NCBI GenBank assembly: GCA_009839775.1
Contig: VXOZ01000377.1
Span: forward strand, 3,093-9,091
Direction: 5' to 3'
DNA: 5,999 nucleotides
Source: Chloroflexota bacterium
Lineage (GTDB): Bacteria; Chloroflexota; UBA11872; VXOZ01
A program made the translations under genes and the position numbers. Each line of letters opens with the position of its first letter. The first letter of the stretch is position 1. The notes below the pieces were generated by a model, which was given only the letters and a program-made list of their open reading frames with translations, did no database searches and was not told where the DNA came from. Shown here in pieces: positions 1-5,999 of the stretch.

Positions 1-2597
1 AATTTGGCGGGATCGCGGCCGCCGGCTTGGGCGGTTTCCGGACTGCCGCCGCCGCCGCCGCCGGCCGCTTTGCCGACCTCGCGTACAAGGTTGCCCGCGT
101 GTACGCCCCGTTTCGACAAGTCTTTAGTTGTCATAATGAGGAACTGGGGACGGTCGTTGAGGACTGCGCCAAGCAACAATGCGCCTGAGTTACCGAGCCG
201 GTCTTTGATTCTGTCGCCCAACTCGCGAAACGTGTCCACATTCGGGACGTCAACACTGCCAACCACGAGTTTCACACCGTTGACTTCCTCGGCAGTGCCG
301 ATAAGTTCCTCCACCTGCTGCCCCGCTTGGCCGCGTTCCAAGCGCGTGATCTGCCGGCGTTGCTGCACGATTTCCTCGCGCAACGCGGCGGTACGGTCTA
401 CAAGCTCTTGGGGCGGCGTTTCCAGCGCGTTGGAGAGATCGAGTAACAGCGCGTTCTGCTGCTGGATGTGACGAACGGCGGCGGGGCCGGTGAGGGCCTC
501 GATGCGCCGCAAGCCAGCGCCAATACTGGATTCGCTCTCAATTACAAGCAGACCGATAGTGCCGGTAGCCGCGACGTGCGTGCCGCCGCAGAGTTCCTTG
601 CTCACGTTACCGATGCTGAGGACGCGCACCGTTTCGCCGTACTTCTCGCCAAAAAGGGCGAGCGCTCCGGCGGCGACCGCTTCCGAGGTTTCGAGGTGCG
701 CCACTTCTGTCGGCACATTCGCCTGAATGTGCGCGTTCACGCGCTGCTCGACTTCTGCGACCTCCTGGCGCGTAAGGGCCTCGGGATGGGCAAAGTCGAA
801 GCGCAAATGGTCCGGTGCAACGAGCGAACCGGATTGTTGGACATGGTCGCCGAGCAGGCCGCGCAGGGCCGCGTGCAAGAGGTGGGTCGCCGTGTGATTG
901 CGGGCCGTATTCGCCCTGCGTTCGGCGTCTACGGTAGCCGTAACGGAGGTTTCGGTTTCAAGCGCGCCTGCCGTGACCTTCCCCTGATGAATGACAAGGC
1001 CGGGCTGCGGCGAATAGGTGTTCTCCACCTTGAATACGCCGTCCGCGCTCTCAATCTTTCCGGTATCGCCTACTTGGCCGCCGCCTTCCGCGTAGAACGG
1101 CGTACGGTCGAGTACGAGCAGCCCTTCTTGTCCCTCGTCCAACCTGCCGGTGCGCTCATCTCCCTGCTGAATGCCGACGATCGTACCAGTGTCGGTGGTT
1201 TTCTCGTAGCCTATGAACTCCACGCCAGCAAAATCGACAGGCAAGTTCTGTACGATTGCAAACTGCGCGCTTTGGCGGCTGCGTTCCTGCTGCTCCCGGA
1301 GTGCCGCTTGATACTCCTCCTCGTCCACGGTGATGCCGCGGCTGTCGGCAACCTCGCGTGTGAGCTCGATGGGAAAGCCGTACGAGTCATGGAGCAAGAA
1401 GGCATCCGCCCCGGCGAGAGTCGCGCTGCCGGCTTGGGTGACGTCTTCCAGCATGGTGTTGAGAATGGGGAGACCTTGGCTGATGTTGCGCAAGAATCCC
1501 TCTTCTTCTTGGGTAATGGTGCGCAGAATGAAGTCTTCTCGGGAGCGCAAATCCGGATACGCGGCACCCATGCACGCTATGATAGTCTCGCCAAGACCGG
1601 CCAGCAGCGGTTCGCGACGGCCAAGCAAATAGGCGTGGCGCATGGCGCGGCGAATGAGACGCCGCACCACGTAGCTGCGCTCCGCGTTACCCGGCAAGAC
1701 ACCGTCTCCAATGAGAAAGACCGCCGACCGGGTGTGCTCGCAGATGATGCGGATGCCGATGTCTTGCTCGTTGTTCTCCCCGTAGGTGCAGCCAAGCAAC
1801 TCCGCCGCCTGTTGCACCACAGGCTGGAAGAGGTCGGTCTCGAAGATAGTGGCTACGCCCTGCAGGGCCACCGCCCAGCGCTCCAGTCCGGCGCCGGTGT
1901 CTACGCCCGCACGGTCCAAGGGCGTTAGGGCGTCCGCACTAATCTGGCTAAGGCCGACGGACGAGTAGTACTGATTGAAGACGAGGTTCCAGATTTCGAG
2001 AAAGCGACCGCACGCGCAGGCAGGTCCGAGACAGTCATGTCCGTCGGTATTTGGGGCTAGTTCCAAGTGAATCTCCGAGCACGGACCGCAGGGACCGGAA
2101 TCGCCGGTGGGGCCCCACCAGTTTTCTTCCCAGCCCGGGTAGCGCACGATCCGTTCCGGCGGCACGCCGACGGCCAGCCAGGCTCGCTCGGCATCTTCAT
2201 CGGGGGCGAGGTCGTCCTGGCCGCCGAAAACGGTCGCCCACACCTGGTCCTTGGCAAAGGGGAATCTCTCGGTCACGAGTTCCCACGCAAAGGCGACGGC
2301 CTCTTCTTTGAAGTAGTCGCCAAAGGCAAAATTCCCCAGCATCTCAAAGAAGGTGAGGTGTGACTGGTCGCCTACTTCGTCGATGTCGTCGGTGCGCAGG
2401 CACTTCTGCACGGTGGCGATGCGCGGCCGCGGTGGGTCGGCGAGGCCGAGATAGTAGTCCTTGAACTGCTGCATGCCGGCGCTAGTAAGCAATACGCTGG
2501 GGTCGCCCTGGGGAATGAGGGAGGAGCCCGGCATGACAAGATGGTTCTTTTCGGCGAAATAGTCGAGGAAGCGTTGGCGGATTTCGTCGGTGCGCAC
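1..2597 (-). CDS. alaS: alanyl-tRNA synthetase (3' end cut by window edge)
   Basis: Class II synthetase that charges tRNA-Ala in the cytoplasm and hydrolyses mischarged Ser/Gly-tRNA-Ala. Hand translation is open for 865 codons with no frameshift; family members are about 870-880 residues, so only the tail is missing. Domains seen: catalytic core, about 1-240, with SAGMQQFKDYYLG, motif 2 (CLRTDDIDEVG then FFEMLGNFAFGDYFK) and motif 3 VDTGAGLER at 232-240; a tRNA-recognition middle; an editing domain with TPFYAEGGGQVGD near 499-511 and the metal-site motifs HTATH (H568, H572) and CGGTH (C670, H674), almost the same positions as in E. coli AlaRS; and a C-Ala/DHHA1 domain with a six-glycine loop at 846-851. 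Extra cysteines C189, C194 and C196 follow CGPCSE (C170, C173). The start is GTG, because an in-frame TGA lies four codons upstream; the only purine-rich site, GAGG, is about 12 bases away, so initiation looks weak. Divergent from vapBC. Confidence 0.97.
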   Translation of the reverse strand, partial: MRTDEIRQRFLDYFAEKNHLVMPGSSLIPQGDPSVLLTSAGMQQFKDYYLGLADPPRPRIATVQKCLRTDDIDEVGDQSHLTFFEMLGNFAFGDYFKEEAVAFAWELVTERFPFAKDQVWATVFGGQDDLAPDEDAERAWLAVGVPPERIVRYPGWEENWWGPTGDSGPCGPCSEIHLELAPNTDGHDCLGPACACGRFLEIWNLVFNQYYSSVGLSQISADALTPLDRAGVDTGAGLERWAVALQGVATIFETDLFQPVVQQAAELLGCTYGENNEQDIGIRIICEHTRSAVFLIGDGVLPGNAERSYVVRRLIRRAMRHAYLLGRREPLLAGLGETIIACMGAAYPDLRSREDFILRTITQEEEGFLRNISQGLPILNTMLEDVTQAGSATLAGADAFLLHDSYGFPIELTREVADSRGITVDEEEYQAALREQQERSRQSAQFAIVQNLPVDFAGVEFIGYEKTTDTGTIVGIQQGDERTGRLDEGQEGLLVLDRTPFYAEGGGQVGDTGKIESADGVFKVENTYSPQPGLVIHQGKVTAGALETETSVTATVDAERRANTARNHTATHLLHAALRGLLGDHVQQSGSLVAPDHLRFDFAHPEALTRQEVAEVEQRVNAHIQANVPTEVAHLETSEAVAAGALALFGEKYGETVRVLSIGNVSKELCGGTHVAATGTIGLLVIESESSIGAGLRRIEALTGPAAVRHIQQQNALLLDLSNALETPPQELVDRTAALREEIVQQRRQITRLERGQAGQQVEELIGTAEEVNGVKLVVGSVDVPNVDTFRELGDRIKDRLGNSGALLLGAVLNDRPQFLIMTTKDLSKRGVHAGNLVREVGKAAGGGGGGSPETAQAGGRDPAK
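45..62. repeat. (GCC)6 trinucleotide run inside alaS
   Basis: Six perfect GCC units on the plus strand, which read as six consecutive GGC glycine codons in alaS on the minus strand. The encoded glycine loop, followed by SPETAQAGG, is a usual part of the AlaRS C-terminal domain, so this is coding sequence. The pure codon repeat could still be prone to slippage. Confidence 0.8.
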
Positions 2598-2648
2598 GGT
2601 GTATCAATGCCTCGCGATCGGTTTGGGTTGTGTCTTTCAACAGCGCGA

Positions 2649-2678
2649 AGTATAGCTAGTAACGTCTATTGTAGCGAA
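2649..2678 (-). promoter_or_regulatory. possible alaS promoter
   Basis: On the minus strand a TATACT (2654-2649, five of six matches to the -10 consensus) follows TTCGCT (2678-2673, three of six to -35) with an 18-base spacer. This would give a leader of roughly 45 bases before the GTG at 2597. A second -10-like TACAAT lies at 2673-2668. The -35 match is poor and the assignment rests only on motif and position. The short leader leaves no room for a T-box. Confidence 0.25.
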
Positions 2679-2718
2679 TGCGGCGGGATTCGGCAGAGGC
2701 AACTCGAGTGCCTTACTA

Positions 2719-2747
2719 TTGCAGAAGTAATATACTTAATATAGTAT
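2719..2747 (+). promoter_or_regulatory. possible vapBC promoter
   Basis: TTGCAG (2719-2724) and TAGTAT (2742-2747) are spaced by 17 bases upstream of vapB; matches to consensus are three and four of six. An alternative -10 is TATACT at 2731-2736, which has no recognisable -35. Either -10 falls inside the inverted repeat at 2725-2752, so a protein bound there would block RNA polymerase. This fits the usual autorepression of vapBC operons, but the exact promoter is uncertain. Confidence 0.3.
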
Positions 2748-2786
2748 TACTTAAGGAAAGCGCAGTAATAAGTGTTGGAGTATTAC
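2725..2786 (+). promoter_or_regulatory. inverted-repeat operator cluster upstream of vapB
   Basis: Four related half-sites occur in 62 bases. AAGTAATA (2725-2732) and TATTACTT (2745-2752) form a perfect 8-base inverted repeat with a 12-base spacer, placing the half-sites 20 bases apart, about two helical turns. AGTAATA (2764-2770) and TATTAC (2781-2786) form a second pair with six matching bases per arm around a 10-base spacer. The second pair encloses the vapB ribosome-binding site GGAG (2777-2780, seven bases before the ATG). Location and symmetry suggest an operator for the VapB or VapBC complex; AbrB-type VapB antitoxins are known to autoregulate through such palindromes. The repeat is seen directly; binding is inferred. 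Confidence 0.65.
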
Positions 2787-2787
2787 C

Positions 2788-3069
2788 ATGCGAGTATACG
2801 AAACGCGCGTAACGCAGAAAGGCCAAGTAACCGTGCCGGCTGAGATACGAAAGGAGCTAGGCATCAAGCCACGAGACTTCGTTCGGTTTGAGTTTACACC
2901 GGACGGGGTTCGCTTGTTGCCGGTCCCATCACGGGTAGATCGCTACTTTGGCGCCGCAGCAAGTTCGCGAAAGGCCTTGACGTGGCGTGAAGAACGCGCT
3001 GCATTCGAAGAAGGAGTAACGAAAGAAGCAGAGTCTGTCCGGCAAAGTGAAGACGATGCGCTTTCTTGA
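2788..3069 (+). CDS. vapB: VapB-like antitoxin, AbrB/MazE swapped-hairpin family
   Basis: A 93-residue protein. Residues 6-50 (TRVTQKGQVTVPAEIRKELG, then IKPRDFVRFEF) are a clear AbrB/SpoVT DNA-binding domain, which dimerises as a swapped-hairpin barrel. The tail (about 50-93, SRVDRYFG, then WREERAAFEEGVTKEAE) is charged and probably helical, the part that in VapB proteins wraps around the toxin and blocks its active site. Expected role: neutralise VapC and repress the operon, using the inverted repeats just upstream. The ATG at 2788 is supported by GGAG seven bases upstream and by the domain beginning at once. The 3' end overlaps the toxin gene, which suggests coupled translation. The coding sequence and upstream DNA look more AT-rich than alaS. 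An unrelated AbrB-type regulator is unlikely given the toxin partner. Confidence 0.92.
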   Translation: MRVYETRVTQKGQVTVPAEIRKELGIKPRDFVRFEFTPDGVRLLPVPSRVDRYFGAAASSRKALTWREERAAFEEGVTKEAESVRQSEDDALS

Positions 3070-3460
3070 CACCAATATCCTTCTGCGCTACTTCACGGGT
3101 GACAACTTGGAAATGGCAGAGGCCGCGCGGCACCTGCTGGCGAAAGTCGAGCGGGGAGAGGAGAAGGTTGTCACCTCGCCATTGGTTGTGTTCGAAACCG
3201 TGTTCACTCTCCAACGTACGTATGGAGTTTCTAGAGAGAGGATAGGGGCGATGGTGAGCGCCATCATCTCCCTGCCTGGCATCCGATTTGCCGAGAAACA
3301 ACTATGCCTGGAAGCGCTCGATGTGTTTGTACAGCACCGCATCTCTTTCGCCGACGCCTACACAGTTGCGCACATGAAAGTCCGTGGGATTACAGTGATT
3401 AATAGTTGGGATTCTGACTTTGACAAAGTAGAGGGCGTAATCAGAATCGCGCCGAAGTGA
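3056..3460 (+). CDS. vapC: VapC-like toxin, PIN-domain ribonuclease
   Basis: From the ATG at 3056 the protein has 134 residues, the usual VapC size. It begins MRFLDTNILLRYF, the canonical PIN opening with the first catalytic Asp (D5). Further acidic residues are E47 (VVFETVF), D100 (ISFADAYTVAHMK) and D121 in WDSDFDK, completing the Mg-binding cluster, so the enzyme looks active. VapC toxins are endoribonucleases that cut tRNA or rRNA and stop translation; the target here cannot be read from sequence. It overlaps vapB by 14 bases in another frame. An in-frame GTG at 3047 would add three residues (overlap 23); neither start has a strong ribosome-binding site, and I prefer the ATG because the family normally begins at MRFLDTN. 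It converges on the hydrolase gene downstream. Confidence 0.93.
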   Translation: MRFLDTNILLRYFTGDNLEMAEAARHLLAKVERGEEKVVTSPLVVFETVFTLQRTYGVSRERIGAMVSAIISLPGIRFAEKQLCLEALDVFVQHRISFADAYTVAHMKVRGITVINSWDSDFDKVEGVIRIAPK

Positions 3461-3520
3461 GTTGCTGGGAGTCAGAATGGCGTCGGCTTACGACTTGTCT
3501 TAGTTGTATGCACGCCCTAT

Positions 3521-3593
3521 GGCCTTGGCGCGAATGCCCAAGCCATTGGGTAGTGCAGGTCTCAGTCCCGCGCCCAATGAGACAAACTCTCAT
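3521..3593. terminator. weak hairpins in the convergent spacer
   Basis: The 136-base gap between vapC and the hydrolase stop (3461-3596) holds three short inverted repeats: GGCCTTGG/CCAAGCC (3521-3528/3538-3544, one bulge), CATTGGG/CCCAATG (3544-3550/3573-3579, 22-base loop) and ATGAGA/TCTCAT (3577-3582/3588-3593, loop CAAAC). The last two share bases and cannot form together. None is followed by a T run on either strand, so they are not canonical intrinsic terminators; transcript ending here is inferred only from the convergent layout. Confidence 0.25.
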
Positions 3594-3596
3594 CTC

Positions 3597-5309
3597 TCAA
3601 TCTCTAGGTATCACCGGCAGAGTAATACGCGAGGCGTGAGCGGCATCGTGGAGCACAGTCTGGCGAGCGCTGACCATCGTCGCATCAGAGTAGCCATCGC
3701 TGCCGGTGTTGAGATTGCGGTCCCAATTGGGAAAGTCGCTGCTGGAAATGTCGAGGCGCAGGCGGTGACCGGGCTGGAACACGTTGGCGATAGGGTTCAG
3801 GGCGATAGTGAATTCGTAGACCTGCCCAGGCGTAAGCAATTGCGGTGATTCGTAGCCGTTACGGTAGCGGGCGCGCACGACGCCGTAGGAAAGATTCTGC
3901 GCAAAGCCGTTGGGATGCACGTCTACCAGCTTGGCCATGAAGTCGGTATCCACCGCGCTGGAGGCTGCGTAGAGGTGCACGATCGGTTCGCCGGTCACCT
4001 CCAGCGGCTCTGCAAGGGGCTCGGTCCGATAGACTAATACATCTTTGCGCGAATCCAGAACGCTTTGGTCGAAGACACCGTCCTGGTCGTGCATCAAGTG
4101 GACGGAAGGCACTGGATCTCGGGGATCGTACACAAACTGGTCGGGAACCTCTTCACCAGGGAGTTCGGTGCAAAGGAAACCGTCGCCGCGGGGCGTCTGC
4201 GCATTGCCGTCGCTGTGGAAATGATAGTCGGTGTACTGGGTGCGCGCCAACGGCCATTCATTCTCATCGCGCCACGCGTTAGCGCCGAGTATGTAGAGCC
4301 TGATCGGCCCTTCATTCATGATGCCGGTGTCCCGGTCCTTGAGCCAGTAGTCGAACCAGCGCAGCAGGAGGTCGGTTTGCTCCACGAGACCTGCCGCGCC
4401 AAAGTCAATTTCCCCTTCATAGACGTCCAGGGCACTTGTGTGCCCCCACGGGCCGATCATGGCGCGTTGGCCGCTGCGCGCTTCCGGGGTAGCGGCCTGC
4501 TGCGCCATTAGGGTGTAACCATCGATGGCGCGCACAAAGCGATCGTACCAACCGGCGCGGTGCATCACCGGTACCCGGACGTCCGGGTAGCGGTCTTGCC
4601 ACTGAAACGTGTCCACGCCGGCTTCGGTCATGAGAACGCGATAGTGCGCCGCCTGTACTTCGCCGCCAAACAGCTCATCAGGTATATCTTTGCGGGGCAG
4701 GTACCACAGCCACTTGTGCCGCTCGCGTTCCCAGAGTTGATCGGCTATCTCTTTGGTGTGGGGTTCGCCGAGGCCCAACTTGAGACGAATGTCCGGCGCG
4801 ATTGTGCACATCGACCAGGCGAAGCGCCGGCCGGGGCGAAAGTGCGGCTCAAAGTCGCTTAGGCGTTGCGTCATGCCCTCAGCGAAGACGCAGCGGAGAC
4901 TGGGGGCCGCGCTGAAGGCGGCGCAATAGGACGTAAAGCCGCCGTAGGAATTGCCGAAAATGCCTACGTCACCGGTTGAATCTGAGAGTTGCGCGCACCA
5001 CTCTACCGTATCGTAGCCGTCCTCGATGTCCGGATAGCCAAAGGCGAAAAGCGGCGTAAAGTCACCATCCGAGGCAAAACGTCCCCGCACGTCCTGCGCG
5101 ACTACGATGTAGCCGGCGGCGGCCAACGTCTCGTAGGTAGGCGATGCGCTGCCGTCCAGCGAACCCTTGTTGTACGGCGTGCGCGTGAGTATGACCGGAA
5201 ACGGCCCCTCTGCTTGCGGGCGGTAGACGTCTGCCCGCAGGATGACGCCGTCGCGCATGGGCGCGGCAACATTGCGTTCCATTGTGACGGCGTACGGCGG
5301 GGTGGCCAT
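3597..5309 (-). CDS. CocE/NonD family hydrolase (peptidase S15 fold)
   Basis: A 570-residue alpha/beta hydrolase, the usual length for the CocE/NonD and X-Pro dipeptidyl-peptidase (S15) family. Seen: N-terminal strand with MRDGVILRADVYRP (18-31); LTRTPYNK (41-48), whose Y46 is at the place of the CocE oxyanion Tyr44; QDVRGRFASDG (72-82); nucleophile elbow GNSYGG with S121; GWYD with D256; and GPWGH with H290. S121-D256-H290 match the spacing of the CocE triad (S117, D259, H287). A helical cap lies at about 145-240. RWFDYWLKDRDTG (317-329) leads into the C-terminal jelly-roll domain, with DTDFMAKLVDV and GHRLRLDISSSDFPNWDRN. No signal peptide or membrane segment, so probably cytoplasmic. Members cleave esters, acyl amides or X-Pro dipeptides; the substrate here is unknown. 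The start is fixed by AAGGAG six bases upstream. The frame stays open upstream to a GTG at 5525, but those 72 codons resemble no family N-terminus. Confidence 0.93.
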   Translation of the reverse strand: MATPPYAVTMERNVAAPMRDGVILRADVYRPQAEGPFPVILTRTPYNKGSLDGSASPTYETLAAAGYIVVAQDVRGRFASDGDFTPLFAFGYPDIEDGYDTVEWCAQLSDSTGDVGIFGNSYGGFTSYCAAFSAAPSLRCVFAEGMTQRLSDFEPHFRPGRRFAWSMCTIAPDIRLKLGLGEPHTKEIADQLWERERHKWLWYLPRKDIPDELFGGEVQAAHYRVLMTEAGVDTFQWQDRYPDVRVPVMHRAGWYDRFVRAIDGYTLMAQQAATPEARSGQRAMIGPWGHTSALDVYEGEIDFGAAGLVEQTDLLLRWFDYWLKDRDTGIMNEGPIRLYILGANAWRDENEWPLARTQYTDYHFHSDGNAQTPRGDGFLCTELPGEEVPDQFVYDPRDPVPSVHLMHDQDGVFDQSVLDSRKDVLVYRTEPLAEPLEVTGEPIVHLYAASSAVDTDFMAKLVDVHPNGFAQNLSYGVVRARYRNGYESPQLLTPGQVYEFTIALNPIANVFQPGHRLRLDISSSDFPNWDRNLNTGSDGYSDATMVSARQTVLHDAAHASRITLPVIPRD

Positions 5310-5315
5310 GGTGTG

Positions 5316-5321
5316 CTCCTT
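5316..5321 (-). promoter_or_regulatory. ribosome-binding site fixing the hydrolase start
   Basis: AAGGAG on the minus strand with six bases (CACACC) to the ATG at 5309. It is the best Shine-Dalgarno match in the window and decides against a longer in-frame reading that could begin at the GTG at 5525. Confidence 0.8.
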
Positions 5322-5424
5322 GGTGTGGTCTATGGTGGGGATTGCGGTATCGTGTAAACGTGGTCTGCTTCTGAATATCGCTCCGAGCAGCTTGACGCTA
5401 GCCAAGCAGCACTTAACGAAAGCA

Positions 5425-5454
5425 TTTACTAAGTCACAGACCCAATGATATAGT
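5425..5454 (+). promoter_or_regulatory. possible promoter for the glycosyltransferase gene
   Basis: TTTACT (5425-5430, four of six to -35) and TATAGT (5449-5454, five of six to -10) with an 18-base spacer; the -10 is preceded by TGA, giving an extended TGn form. It would leave a leader of about 140 bases before the ATG at 5600. In the rest of the 290-base spacer (5310-5599) I see no gene, RNA or strong hairpin, and only weak promoter-like matches for the divergent hydrolase. Confidence 0.35.
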
Positions 5455-5599
5455 AGGTGCGCCCCTAAACCAACCAGTCTAAGCACTGCTCGGGACAGCG
5501 TCTTTGCTCGTAACAGTCGCCCCACAGCGGGCCTCGTGGATACGACGACACGCTTAGCAGTACCGTTCTTCTCACCGTTGGACTAGCATTGCAGCTATT

Positions 5600-5974
5600 A
5601 TGCGGCTCTCCGTCTTAATCCCCGTCTACAACGAGCGCGAGACAGTACGTGCCGTGCTGGAGCGCGTTGCGTCAGTCCCCTTGGAGAAAGAGATAATCGT
5701 CGTCGACGACGGTTCCTCGGACGGCACGACCGCGGTGCTGCAGTCCCTGGAGGGAGAGCAATACCGCACAATCTTTCACCCGGAGAATCAAGGCAAGGGC
5801 GCGGCAATCCGCACGGCGTTGGCAGCGGCGACCGGTGACGTGGTCGTTATCCAGGACGCCGACTTGGAGTACGATCCCGCGGACTTCGTGGCGCTGCTGG
5901 AACCTATCCAACGTGGCGAGAGCAAAGTCGTCTACGGCGTGCGCTCCTTGCACCACCAAGAGCCAGTCGCTTAA
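5600..5974 (+). CDS. family 2 glycosyltransferase, N-terminal part (artificially ended)
   Basis: The reading frame gives 124 residues with a clear GT-A family 2 start: MRLSVLIPVYNERETV, nucleotide-sugar motif VVDDGSSDGT (34-43), NQGKGAAIRTAL (63-74), and the metal-binding DAD (86-88) within QDADLEYDP. This resembles dolichyl-phosphate-mannose synthase-like and polyprenyl-phosphate glycosyltransferases, which transfer a sugar from a nucleotide donor to a lipid carrier at the membrane. Such proteins are usually 230 residues or longer; the acceptor half is missing. VVYGVRSL (110-117) still fits the family, so the true protein continues. From about residue 122 the codons are adapter-like sequence, and the TAA at 5972-5974 lies within it, so the stop is not biological. 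No Shine-Dalgarno site precedes the ATG, but TAG at 5555-5557 closes the frame upstream and no other usual start codon lies between. Confidence 0.9.
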   Translation: MRLSVLIPVYNERETVRAVLERVASVPLEKEIIVVDDGSSDGTTAVLQSLEGEQYRTIFHPENQGKGAAIRTALAAATGDVVVIQDADLEYDPADFVALLEPIQRGESKVVYGVRSLHHQEPVA

Positions 5975-5999
5975 ACACATCTCCGAGCCCACGAGACGT
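5964..5999. other. Nextera-type sequencing adapter remnant at contig end
   Basis: Bases 5983-5997 read CCGAGCCCACGAGAC, identical to the reverse complement of the outer part of the Illumina Nextera read-2 adapter. The 19 bases before it (5964-5982) match the Tn5 mosaic end CTGTCTCTTATACACATCT at 16 of 19 positions, with mismatches at 5965, 5969 and 5974. Bases 5975-5997 are an exact 23-base match to the joined oligonucleotide. The final GT sits where the index would begin. The adapter sequence is recalled, not looked up. This is read-through left in the assembly, not a genomic element. Confidence 0.93.

Noticed and set aside
468..1928. A long open frame on the plus strand (486 codons) antisense to alaS.
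   Set aside because: The opposite strand encodes AlaRS without interruption, with every family motif. The antisense protein shows no recognisable domain; such open frames are common opposite GC-rich genes.
2598..2787. Possible T-box or other riboswitch leader for alaS.
   Set aside because: The space is 190 bases shared with the vapB control region, the likely alaS leader is about 45 bases, and no T-box-like sequence or terminator is visible.
3461..3596. Possible small gene in the spacer between vapC and the hydrolase.
   Set aside because: Open frames here have no ribosome-binding site or recognisable motif and run into the 3' end of the hydrolase gene on the other strand.
5310..5525. 72-codon in-frame N-terminal extension of the hydrolase from a GTG at 5525, with a hydrophobic stretch resembling a membrane anchor.
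   Set aside because: The ATG at 5309 has a strong AAGGAG site and matches the family N-terminus; the extension has no such site and reads like intergenic DNA.
5477..5562. Paired CTAAGC/ACTGCT and GCTTAG/AGCAGT words in the leader before the glycosyltransferase, suggesting a structured RNA.
   Set aside because: The words are not in the order needed for one continuous stem; only one short six-base pairing at a time is possible.
5964..5982. Possible transposon end (Tn5 mosaic-end-like sequence).
   Set aside because: It is joined directly to the synthetic Nextera adapter tail at the contig end, so it comes from library preparation rather than a resident mobile element.

Overview
The window is a moderately GC-rich bacterial segment holding two full genes on the minus strand or convergent to it, one two-gene toxin-antitoxin operon, and two genes cut by the ends. 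The alanyl-tRNA synthetase carries an extra cysteine cluster before its RFLEIWNLVF segment, and the glycosyltransferase has a VVYGVRSL segment. From memory both resemble Chloroflexota-like environmental bacteria, but this placement is a low-confidence inference because no search was run. The right end carries a sequencing-adapter remnant, so the window reaches the end of an assembled contig, probably from short-read metagenome or draft-genome data.

Layout: (1) 1-2597, minus: alaS, nearly complete, reading off the left edge with about the last 10-20 residues missing. I translated it by hand end to end and it has no frameshift or stop. (2) 2598-2787: a 190-base divergent intergenic region with a weak alaS promoter candidate and, next to vapB, a tight cluster of AGTAATA/TATTACT half-sites. 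(3) 2788-3460, plus: a type II toxin-antitoxin operon, an AbrB-fold VapB antitoxin overlapping a PIN-domain VapC ribonuclease. (4) 3461-3596: a short convergent spacer with weak hairpins. (5) 3597-5309, minus: a CocE/NonD-type serine hydrolase (peptidase S15 fold) with a complete catalytic set and a good ribosome-binding site that fixes its start. (6) 5310-5599: a divergent spacer with a plausible promoter for the next gene. (7) 5600 onward, plus: the N-terminal part of a family 2 glycosyltransferase. Its apparent stop codon lies inside adapter-derived sequence, so the gene is not naturally short.

The genes do not form one pathway: a housekeeping synthetase, a compact and likely mobile toxin-antitoxin cassette, a hydrolase of unknown substrate, and a cell-envelope or glycolipid glycosyltransferase. 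I found no RNA gene, CRISPR array, transposase or attachment site, and no clearly undescribed system. The two observations most worth keeping are the multi-half-site operator in front of vapBC and the adapter artefact that falsely terminates the last gene.
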